From: Artocarpus heterophyllus | Taxonomy: Eukaryota > Streptophyta > Magnoliopsida > Rosales > Moraceae | NCBI GenBank assembly: GCA_025403435.1 | Contig: CM046332.1 | Span: 1,017,330-1,081,329, forward strand | Direction: 5' to 3' | DNA length: 64,000 nucleotides | Shown here: one piece after another, positions 33,420 to 42,361 of the stretch | Layout of the letters: the number at the start of each line of letters is the position of its first letter | How positions within the stretch are numbered: the first letter of the stretch is position 1 | Program-made: the position numbers and the translations under genes | The notes under the pieces: generated by a model | What the model saw: the letters and a program-made list of their open reading frames with translations, nothing else | Told to the model about the DNA's origin: nothing | Database searches by the model: none

Positions 33420-35165
33420 AAAATGTTGTAATATGTTTTTGAAGACATTTTATCAATAAAGAGTTTATTTATTATTCATACACCAAATGTTATCCTCTTT
33501 ATATTCATTTCTGTTAAATGTATAATAAGCAAATAAAAGTCTGAGACTGTCAATCTAAACCTTTAAGAATCGTGCATATGAGGGACATATTATGCGAAAG
33601 ACATGAATCTTAAAGGTGATGGTCTAAATCATAAGATCTGCAATCGAACGAATAAAGTTAGGTGCTTTATTAATACTAAGATTGTTATGTTGTCTATATC
33701 TCTAACGAGAGATGGCTTATCTTGATCATTAGAGTGGGACTTTACGAGTAGAAACATTGGTGCATTATCATAAGTGACGATGTATTAGATCATGACATAA
33801 AATTTAAATTGATTCGGTTAATAATTCCATTTGTGCAAATCAATTCACTTTAGATAATCATATGTGTTATGTTTTAATCCTAAACTAACTAATAAGCCCA
33901 TATTTTTGACTTATGTCTTTTGATGTACCAAAGGGTGACATCCTAACTCTATGATGGTATGCATATCGGTACGTTGGAGACATGAATTTTGATTCATGTA
34001 GACTTATTATTCATAGATATGGAATCCATAGCTCTTTTTATACAGTTAATGATATTCTCTTATGTGTACTATCCTGAAATTGAAAGACTGGAGTGCTTAA
34101 CCATTTGGATACATAGGTGTAACCGAATGGTATACTGTGTATGGATAGTAAGTATTTTAATGGTGTGAAGGTAAAACGGAATTTATTCTTAAGCCGATTA
34201 TGAATATTCTATGGGCATGTAACGCATTATGATACGTCATAGACGGTTAACCTATTGAACCTTCGTAATTTTATATAGTACGAGAGTGCAGCTTTAAGCT
34301 CTTAGTGGAATAACGTTAGAGTTGATAAATATAAAATATGTATTTGAGATATTGTATTTTATAATTATAGAAGCATAAACTATATATGTCCCTCGGGTCC
34401 CCTTTGCTAACTCATTATAAATTCTATAATGACACGGTATTTATAAATTCTATAAGATTGGATTTAATAATTTATGTTAGTTTATCGATTGAATTAATTT
34501 TGTAAATAATTCAAGATAAAGATGTTGAATTACTTGAAAATATTTTATTTATTATGAGATTATCTGAATATGACTGTTTTAATCTAATAACTTATTTATT
34601 GGGTTATTTGAATTAAAACTGAAGCTCTATCTAAGAGTCTCGGGTGGAAAATATGATATTCTCAGGGATTAAAATTATTGTAAGTTTGGTAGGCCGATGG
34701 GAAACTTCGGCCTGCCAATGGAGCAAGTTAGGCAGGCCGATCTCCCAATTCAGCTTGCCGATTGTGCTATAATTTGTATATAAGTTTTTAGTTAGAAGTT
34801 GATTTAGACTCGAATTTTAAGACTTAATCTAATAAGGTTTAACCCCAAACTCGACCACTGTAAATAGAGTGAGTTTTCTCAGTTATTCAGATCATTTAAG
34901 AAGCATAGAGTGAGTACTATAGTTTGAGAAACTCTGAAACTCCTTGAGAACTATTGTTCAACATCAAGAACCTTAGTTTTAGGTATTCTCAAATAGTTGG
35001 ACTGAGAGTCATCAGAGAAAAAGCTGTATGACATGTGACCACCTACACTCCGATCGTGGATAGAGAATAACAAAAAATATTAGTTTGTTGAAAATAGCAT
35101 GCTAAACTTGTATTTTAAAAAATAATTTAATTTAAAATTTTAAAATTCTACTACATACCGTTTTT
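33420..35165. mobile_element. Unclassified about 1.7-kb insertion inside the LINE endonuclease, LTR-like
   Basis: The LINE endonuclease frame stops at about 35168 and resumes at about 33410, so this block was inserted later. It is AT-rich, has no coding capacity, and contains a TATA-like TTTGTATATAAGT near 34775 followed by leader-like sequence, as in a solo LTR. A perfect TG...CA pair with a 5-bp duplication could not be found, so boundaries are approximate. It includes a TCGGCCTGCC hairpin at 34688-34716. Confidence 0.45.
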
Positions 35166-35167
35166 CC

Positions 35168-35432
35168 AATATAGGCATCACGGAAGAGATGCCAAACAAT
35201 GGTGTGAATATGGTTTTTTGAAGAGTTTTGGACAGACACTTTCCAATCGTCAGTCAAAAGGAGCGCGTTGCCACCCTTCATTGTTGACAAAAAAAGCATC
35301 AGGAAAGCCCAAATGATCTTTCACGTTGTGAGCATGGAGTTTAGAGAGTTTGGTCTGATAAAGGAAGACCAAGGATGGGGAAATTGCATGGACAACCCTC
35401 CGTACTTTTTTGAACATCTCGAGTTGCCCCAT
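35168..35432 (-). pseudogene. LINE endonuclease, N-terminal part
   Basis: Reads VRRVVHAISPSLVFLYQTKL (the family's P-x-x-x-F-L-x-E-T-K-L block with Gln in place of the catalytic Glu), then GGNALLLTDDWKVSVQNSSK and NHIHTIVWH. A frame change between 35250 and 35265 breaks it. The rest of the domain is at 32850-33400, beyond the insertion. Confidence 0.75.
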
Positions 35433-36143
35433 TCCTCGGACGTTCTAGTAGAGGAGACACATTGTTCCCGGCAACCCCTCTTGGCAGAGGTCGTTGATAG
35501 TTCAGTTTTGAAGGTTTTTACCAAATCCACCATCGCTTTGGACTTTTTCTACACGTCATCTTCTCTATTGCTTGGAAGGATGTTGCTTTTCCTCTTCCCA
35601 GTTTGCGTTTGATTGCAATCTGAATCTAGTGGGTTGGTAGGGGGAGTAATACCTTGAGTGAGATTTTCTTCCTCGTTTGGGTTGGGGAATTTTGGCCAGC
35701 GGAGGAAACGAGATGAGAATCTTCTATCACTAAGGGTTGTATCGGTACATGTTGATGGATATAGTGGTGTGTTGCAGGCTTTACTTTATGCGTGTTGAGT
35801 GGTTTGGATATCGTGTGGGCCCATCAATTGTTGGTGCCGATGCTATTGGAAATTCAATAGGCCCAGGGGATTGTTCAGGTTTTTTGGGAATACTCACGTG
35901 GGTGAGAGATTTAATACGCACGCGAGAATCATCCTGGATAGTGTGGCAGTGTTCACAAGGAGGTTCCAATATTCTCATTGCTTTCGAAGTACCACCATGT
36001 GGTGTAGCATGCTTTTGGACTTCCGATGTCTTTGTAGCCTTCTAGAGGTTGACGCTGAGGTGAGATTAGGGTATTTCCGATGAAACCATGCGAGCAGAGC
36101 GAGGACTGGCTTTGAATAGAGGCCGTTGTCGAATTGTTATATC

Positions 36144-36694
36144 TTATTTGGGCACTGTTATACATCCCGACCGGGCAGTGGGACTCACCGGGTGAGGCCC
36201 ACCCCACTGAGAGGGCCGGGCCACAGCCCGGTGGGAAAAAAAAAAGGTTTTCCATCTTATTTTTGCTGGTTGTTTAGTAACAATCCATGGGCAGAAAATG
36301 TAAGACTTAGTTTCCCTTTGTTCAACAGCCCCAGGGTCAGTACAATCTCGAGCAATGTGGGTAGGAATGCCACAGCGGAAACAGAAATCAGGGAGATGCT
36401 CAGACTTCACGTCAACTTCCATGACTGACCCTTCTTTGCCAAGTCTTGCTTTGATGCGTCGGCGGAGACAATTTTGATCCTGAGAGAGTTCCCCAAACAA
36501 GACTTTTCTGGGTATTTATAGACATCTGTGGCATTGGGAATCGGGACTATTTTCTTAGGCATTTCCAAGAGGGAGGGGAATGGGAACAAAGATGTGGGCC
36601 CATATACTGCCCTTCTTGTTGAAATTGCTGATTGTTGTCCCAGCTGTATTGCAACTATGAAGCTGTCTGAAAACGCCTTCCTTTTTCTCGCCAA
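36144..36694 (-). pseudogene. LINE ORF1 with CCHC zinc knuckle
   Basis: Two overlapping frames (36694-36407 and 36500-36144) join across a frameshift near 36495 at the VYKYPEK/FGELSQDQN region. The second contains SEHLPDFCFRCGIPTHIARDC, a C-x2-C-x4-H-x4-C knuckle of the kind in plant L1 ORF1 RNA-binding proteins. Further downstream coding is interrupted by a GC-rich block at 36160-36242 and by stops. Confidence 0.75.
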
Positions 36695-36720
36695 TACAAC
36701 AGATCAAGAAATCAAGATTG

Positions 36721-38948
36721 ACTGTTTTGATTAGTAATAAATTATTATTGTCATATTATTGGGGTGTACGACAATATTATTATTGTCGTATTGTGTGACG
36801 AAGAAAACTGTTGGATGTTTGCGATCTTGTTACATGAGTAATATACTTAGAAAATTTATTAGTATTTCATGAATTCAATTTTAGCCGTTTTGTTTATGTC
36901 ATTTTCTTGAATTACATGTCTATATAGTACTCTCGAATCTGTATTATAATGGTGCTGAGGTCTCAATGATTAAAAGAATCACGATGATTGATACGCTATA
37001 GATATAAACAGGGACACTTGTTATTTTGGTGAATTTCTATGGTGAAAAGAGAGTCTACAAAAATCTAATTTAGTTAGAGAAAAAAATAAATTGGTGCAAT
37101 ATTGCTACTACATTTAAAAAAAAAAAAAAAGAAGGAAGATTGAATAACTGCAAATGTCATTGTACTTCTCCGTTTTATTAATTAATTTTAAAATGTAATC
37201 ATGCTAGTTTAAAAATGCAATATGAAGATGGTTTTTTTTGACATATTTGTGTAATATTCACCAATTTTTCCTCTTGGGACTGAGTTAGGCACGCCCAATA
37301 AGGAGATTCCAAGCAGGATTAATCTTTCTTTCTTTTTTTTTTTTTGGAGAAAGGACTAATCAATTTTATGGTGTCAGTATATTATTAGTCCTATATTAAA
37401 TCTAATTATCCAAGGTGGATTGATTAATGGCTCATATGTAAAGCTATTATTGGTCTATAGTTCTTTAGCTTGGCTTGCCACTTATCATGATCTCATGTTG
37501 CTGGTTACTGTTAGGATAAACACCTTTAGAGCATATGATATTTTATAAAGAATATATTTATAAATAAATAAAATGAATTTTTTATTATATTTGTGTGTAT
37601 ATATTTTTGAATTCTTTATGAATATAATTAAAATTTCACAATTATTTATGTGACCTTAAATATTGTATATAAGTATTACATACAAAAGGATAATATTTAA
37701 GGATGATAATTAAAATAGTTAGTAGCATAAAATTAATTATTATAATTAATTTTTTAATTAAAGTATGAAATTTTAATTGAGTGTTGTTAGTGTAGGTTAT
37801 TTCTATTAGAATGGAACGGTCTTATTCGAACCGTTAATGTAGTGAGTCATTTAATGAGTACACAGTATATAATGAAATTATATAGGACTGGAATAATGTG
37901 ATATAAACAGCTAAAAATTTCTGTTAAATATAGGAAGTTCTAATCATATCAGCCGATGGTTATATATAAGATGAGTTATTCGCAGACTCCCATTTATAGG
38001 TATACGTATTTTACTTAGTATAGATTCAAGAATCTAATCCTTTTCTTTGTATTTTGGAGGCATAATGAAGTTAGCAGCCAAGAATGTTAATATTATAAGA
38101 CAATATCCATTCCTTCTCTAGCAAGAAGCAAATAAATAATTCTCTTGAATATTAATTTAGGTCTTGAATAATAAGAGCGCTCAATTTGTGATTAAGTTTA
38201 TGAATTTATTATTCATTAGAAAATCAAGGACACTCAAAGATGAAGATGTAATTAGAGAGGTTAATAGATTTTACCTAGCTCTAATTATAAATTATTTATG
38301 GATGATCAATTTATGTGTAATAACTATATCAATGGATGATTCAATTCTTTGAATAAAATATATTCATAATTTTCAAGAGTGTAATTCCAAGTTTGTAGCG
38401 GAGAAATTTCAGAATTAATAAGATTGATAAATTAATTATTAATTTTATTTGAACACATGGGTGATGAATTATTAATTTAGTTTTAAATAAATACTCACTC
38501 CGAAAATTAAATAATGTGTTTATTTAATTAGATAACATAGTGTAAGTGAGACCTAAACTATGGGTATACGATACAGGGATTTATCTTTGTGCGAGACTTA
38601 CTTCTTCTCCTAGTTTTTTAATTTATAAAAAAAAAAGAAAAAGGAAAATAGTTTTTTTTAATAATTTGAATATGTGCATTTGGTGCACATTAAACAGCAC
38701 AACGTGCACTATAGTCATGTATTTAATGCGTGATTTTTTTTTAAAGGCTAACGCGTTTTTTTAAATAATAAAAAGAAAGATAGAGATAAAAAATGATGGA
38801 GATAAGCTTTAGGTTTATTTTGATAATCTGAACAACAATAAAATTCCTCAAATGCATCTATAAATAGGTATTTAGTGAGAGCTTTATTCATTTTAAATCC
38901 GATTGTTATTCTCAATTTTAGAGAGAAAAAGCCTCGAGAAAATTGTTC
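36721..38948. other. AT-rich non-coding DNA, probably retroelement-derived
   Basis: No gene seen. From 37508 (TGTTAGGATAAACACC) the sequence has the look of a copia LTR: long AT-rich U3, a TATA-like CTATAAATAGG near 38859, then an AGAGAG leader broken by the hAT element. A possible matching end, AACCCAACA, lies at 46456-46464, beyond the hAT element and chromovirus 2. That would make a nested LTR of about 1.9 kb once insertions are removed. This is tentative. Confidence 0.35.
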
Positions 38949-38956
38949 TCTCTAAC
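38949..38956. repeat. Left 8-bp target duplication of the hAT element
   Basis: TCTCTAAC, repeated exactly at 39618-39625. Eight bases is the hAT superfamily length. Confidence 0.9.
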
Positions 38957-39617
38957 TAGGGGTGAACAATGGGCGGTTTGACGGTTTTTGGGCGGGTGCG
39001 GGTCGTTTTTTTAAATGACGGGTTGACGATTAACCAACCCACAAACCGCCCGTGGAATGGCGAGCGGTTTCGGTTTGGAGGCGGGCAGTGCGGGCGGGTG
39101 AGCCGGGTTGAGTCTACACTAATGTACAATATAATTTTTTGAGCTCTTTTTTATTTAAAAAAAGTGAAGAAAATTTATAGAAAATATAAAATGATAATGT
39201 ATGAAGTATTCCCAACAACAACCAAGTTTGACGCCTAAAGACAATGATCATATTCACAACAAATTAAGAAACATAATCATTCATTGTAACAAGAAACATC
39301 AACTACAGATGAAGTGATGAACAAAGTCAAGAATTCTTATTCTTCCATAAAACTTGTTCATTAGGTTCGAAAATAACATGATACTATAGATGAAATGATG
39401 AACAAAGTCAAGTGTTCTTTTTTCTTTTTAAGGAGTGAGGAGTGGGGGAGGTTTAGATTATGATTTTTTTTTTTTTTTTTTAAGAATTAGGCTTGCGGGT
39501 ATCCGCCTGTCAACATATATAGGCGGGCGGATTGAACCCGCAGAGTCCTTTTTTACGGACGGACCGAGCGCGGGCACGAGTGGCCGGCGGTTAGGGGGCA
39601 GTTTTTGTGCACCCCTA
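38957..39617. mobile_element. Non-autonomous hAT-type element (MITE-like), 661 bp
   Basis: Bounded by inverted termini TAGGGGTGAACAA and, on the other strand, TAGGGGTGCACAA, and by a perfect 8-bp duplication TCTCTAAC. Subterminal regions are G-rich with repeated GGCGGG/GCGGGT motifs, probable transposase binding sites, as in plant hAT elements. The interior is AT-rich and includes a near-duplicate of GATGAARTGATGAACAAAGT (39308 and 39387). There is no transposase, so movement would need one supplied in trans. Confidence 0.88.
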
Positions 39618-39625
39618 TCTCTAAC

Positions 39626-40024
39626 CACCCCTTGGCATTGCTCGGCAGTATGAGATGCTACACGGCATAAATTAATTAAAAAAAAGAGGCGCGTGTATAT
39701 GATTCACGGTTTTTTTTTTTGTCTCGTGATTAGATCATGTATAAAAGTTGCAGTGCCATAGGCTTATAATTCAATCATTTACTTATATGATGAGTTAAGC
39801 ACAAAGGCTATAAGCAGCACACGGTTTTCTTTTTTCATGTTAAGAATATGGCTTCCCCAACATGGAAAGGACTTGCTTCACTAATGGGATTTAGGCCCAA
39901 ACTTGCTGGGCAGTGAGCAGCAATCGTTGCTGCAGTTTGGGCCTCTACAGGCTGTTGGTTGCTGCATAGGTCTGTGACACATGCCATGGCTGTCACTGTT
40001 GGGGTTGCAGTTACGTCGCAGTCC
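39626..40024. other. Non-coding DNA between the hAT element and chromovirus 2
   Basis: Contains a TATA-like TGTATAAAAG near 39736 and a GC-moderate stretch up to the insertion site. No gene recognised. It continues after the chromovirus at 46442. Confidence 0.45.
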
Positions 40025-40029
40025 CATAC
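40025..40029. repeat. Left target duplication CATAC of chromovirus 2
   Basis: CATAC at 40025-40029 recurs at 46437-46441, directly outside the TG and CA ends. Confidence 0.95.
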
Positions 40030-40230
40030 TGTTAGACCCCCTAACTTCGAATTAAGTCAGTGGTGACAAATCTTGGATGTGGGTGGCCCATGTCCAAGGC
40101 AAGGGGGCATGTGATAATCCCTTTGCATGGTTCGGACAAAGGATCTGCATGCAGGCACAAGGTGGCCTTGGCCATGCATGCGGGTCAGGCAAGAAATGTG
40201 CACGCAGGTGCCAGGCGCGAGCATTTGGAC

Positions 40231-40355
40231 AGGCGCGCGGGGATCTCGGACTGGCAGTGTGACGTGCGCGCGGGTGTGCGGACAGGCGCGCGAGGACCTC
40301 GGACTGGCAGTGTGACGTGCGCGCGGGCGTGCGGACTGGCATGCGAGAAACTCGG
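40231..40355. repeat. 53-bp tandem repeat in chromovirus 2 U3
   Basis: Units begin AGGCGCGCG at 40231 and 40284, with a partial third at 40337, and share CTCGGACTGGCAGTGTGACG. The identical array is in the 3' LTR at 45705. Chromovirus 1 LTRs appear to have one unit. Confidence 0.8.
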
Positions 40356-40717
40356 TTCAGACAAGGCCCTGCGGGAAAAGGAAACGTGTGCGAGTGGTGC
40401 GCACAAAGTCCGCGAAGCAGGTGGCCCCAACGGCTAGCACTAGAACGTGGGCATAACGGCTGGATTTCCGAAGGCACGTGGGCGCAAGTTGTGGGCGATC
40501 GTGGCCAGCCAACGGCTAGATCATGCCTGCGCCCCACGTGGCCCATGTTCGCGCATTAGCAGGCGAGTGGGCGTTAGTTGGCTGCACGTGGCGTGCAGAG
40601 GGCCAAGTCTCCGTCCGAAAATTGTGGAAGTCGCTGGAATGTGGCTGCAAGCGTGCATAGTGCCTCGAAGTGATCCCTAGTGGCTGGGGGTGTCAGCCAC
40701 ACGTTGTAAACTTTGTC

Positions 40718-40725
40718 TATAAATA
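40718..40725 (+). promoter_or_regulatory. TATA box in 5' LTR of chromovirus 2
   Basis: TATAAATA in a GC-rich context, likely start of element transcription 25-35 bp downstream. Confidence 0.65.
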
Positions 40726-40964
40726 GCAAAGCCCCGAGACACCAACTCACAAGGACAAAGTGAGTGTTGTGGTGATCCGTGTGAGGCAAAACTTGTATTC
40801 CTTTTGTGAGTTAATAAAAGGTTGGAAAGTGGTTTCCGTAAGTTGGTTTTGTGTGTTTGATTATCGGATCATCGTGGGTAAACACTTGGGTAGGCTGACT
40901 AGGTCGGGTGACTTAGTGCCGCACAGTGGCAGACTTTCGGTGAAAATTTGGCCCCTGTGACAGC

Positions 40965-40976
40965 TGGTATCAGAGC
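40965..40976 (+). other. Primer binding site, tRNA-iMet, chromovirus 2
   Basis: TGGTATCAGAGC two bases after the LTR end, complement of initiator tRNA-Met. Confidence 0.95.
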
Positions 40977-41008
40977 CGAGAACAGCGGACGTTCTTGGAA
41001 TCGTCACG

Positions 41009-42340
41009 ATGAATGAGTTACGTGAAAGAGTTAGTTGCTTGGAAGATTTCGTGGGGAATCCCCAAAGCAACGATGCAGTGAGTCTCGCGGTGCAGATAGC
41101 ACGTCAAGCCGAGCAAATGGCATCTTTGAACACGGTTCGGTCGGACATGATGCGAGACATGGAAGAGCGGTTCTCCTCCATGATGCAGGACTTCATCACC
41201 ATGATTGAATTGGTGAAGGAAAACTCGAAGAGACTAGAGGATGATATAAGCATTCTCAAGAAGGCCGTGGCAACCCCTCAGGCCATGGATGAGGCCCCTT
41301 CGAAGATCAAAGTTCCAGAACCCAAGGCGTTCAACGGTGGCCGTAACGCCAAAGAACTGGAAAATTTCTTGTGGGATATGGAGCAGTATTTCAAGGCCGC
41401 TCATATTCCAGATCGTGAAAAGATAACCATAACTAGCATGTATTTGTCCGGTGATGCTAAACTATGGTGGCGGACCCAGATGTCGGGAGAGACAAGGGCT
41501 GGCAAACCTCAGATCGAGGATTGGGAAACGTTGAAGAAGGAACTAAAGGATCAGTTCCTACCGTGCAACACTGCATGGATTACACGTGAAGCACTCAAGA
41601 AGCTTCGACAGACGAATTCTGTTCGAGAGTATGTGCGGGAGTTTAGTTCTTTGATGTTGGACATCAAAGATATGTCGGATGCAGACAAGCTATTCAACTT
41701 TCTGTCAGGCTTGCAAGCATGGGCACATGCCGAGTTGCGGAGACAAGGCGTGAAGGACCTTCCTTCAGCCATTGCGGCTGCAGAGGGCTTAGTCGATTTT
41801 AGACCCACCCCAATTGCCTCAATCGGTGACAAGAAGAAGGGTCAGGAAGGCAAAAAGGGTAAAGGCCCCTCTAAGGATTTTAAGAAATCCGAATGGAAGG
41901 GTAAAAAGACGACCGAGCAAGGCGAGTCCAAGGGAGGCAAGAAGGAAGCGGGCTGTTTTATTTGTGGAGGACCACATATGGCCAAGAATTGCCCAAAGGG
42001 AGAAAGACTGAATGCTATTCAAGAATCCGAAGGAGAGGAGAATGCAGGTGGATCTAGCACTTCTCGGGTAAACCCTCTCCAACTCCTTAACACAGTTTCA
42101 ACGGTGAAGTCAGCCCCAAATAGGGGTCTTTTGTATGCAGCGGTGCAATTAAATGGAAAGACCGTAAGAGCTTTGCTGGACACGGGAGCGACCAGCAACT
42201 TCCTTTCCAATAGAATGGTGGACAAGTTGGGTTTAGTGGTAAACCAGAGTCCATGCAAAATCAAGGCGGTAAACTCAGGTGCTACTCCGGTTCAAGGTGT
42301 GGCCACAACGACCCTCAAAGTTGGCGCTTGGGAGGGATAG
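41009..42340 (+). CDS. Chromovirus 2 gag and N-terminal protease, ends at in-frame TAG
   Basis: 443 aa from the first ATG after the primer site. Residues 1-90 are helical and charged, a likely coiled coil. About 105-260 is the gag capsid (LSGDAKLWWRTQMSG; REYVREFSSL). About 275-315 is a Lys/Gly-rich linker. C316-C328 is a zinc knuckle with the unusual spacing C-x2-C-x3-H-x4-C. The aspartic protease active site LLDTGATSNF has its Asp at about 391. TAG at 42338-42340 replaces the CAG Gln codon found in chromovirus 1 at the same place. It cuts the protease in two, so this piece gives gag and a non-functional protease half. The frame continues unchanged after the stop. Confidence 0.92.
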   Translation: MNELRERVSCLEDFVGNPQSNDAVSLAVQIARQAEQMASLNTVRSDMMRDMEERFSSMMQDFITMIELVKENSKRLEDDISILKKAVATPQAMDEAPSKIKVPEPKAFNGGRNAKELENFLWDMEQYFKAAHIPDREKITITSMYLSGDAKLWWRTQMSGETRAGKPQIEDWETLKKELKDQFLPCNTAWITREALKKLRQTNSVREYVREFSSLMLDIKDMSDADKLFNFLSGLQAWAHAELRRQGVKDLPSAIAAAEGLVDFRPTPIASIGDKKKGQEGKKGKGPSKDFKKSEWKGKKTTEQGESKGGKKEAGCFICGGPHMAKNCPKGERLNAIQESEGEENAGGSSTSRVNPLQLLNTVSTVKSAPNRGLLYAAVQLNGKTVRALLDTGATSNFLSNRMVDKLGLVVNQSPCKIKAVNSGATPVQGVATTTLKVGAWEG

Positions 42341-42361
42341 ATAAATCTTACCGTCGCAGCC

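Larger units (their letters stand above)
30019..36720 (-). mobile_element. L1-type LINE, degenerate, split by an insertion
   Basis: Minus-strand non-LTR retrotransposon. A T-run at 30019-30028 is the complement of its poly(A) tail. Going 5' to 3' on the minus strand: ORF1 with a CCHC knuckle (36694-36144), endonuclease N-part (35432-35168), an unrelated insertion, endonuclease C-part (33400-32850), reverse transcriptase (32624-30951), zf-RVT (around 30900) and RNase H (30632-30240). Every domain carries stops or frameshifts. The 5' boundary is approximate and no target duplication was identified. Confidence 0.85.
40030..40962 (+). repeat. 5' LTR of chromovirus 2
   Basis: 933 bp, TGTTAGACCC to CTGTGACA. 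TATAAATA at 40718-40725 should mark the promoter and AATAAA at 40813-40818 a possible polyadenylation signal. GC-rich U3 carries a 53-bp tandem repeat. Long frames on both strands in U3 are composition artefacts. Confidence 0.95.

Noticed and set aside
35781..36083. Frames on both strands near 35.8-36.1 kb
   Set aside because: They lie in the LINE between ORF1 and the endonuclease and show no domain of their own; remnants of ORF1 or its linker at most.
42338..42340. Programmed readthrough of the TAG in chromovirus 2
   Set aside because: The stop lies inside protease and not between gag and pol, lacks a TMV-type CARYYA context, and the sister element encodes Gln there. A point mutation is simpler.
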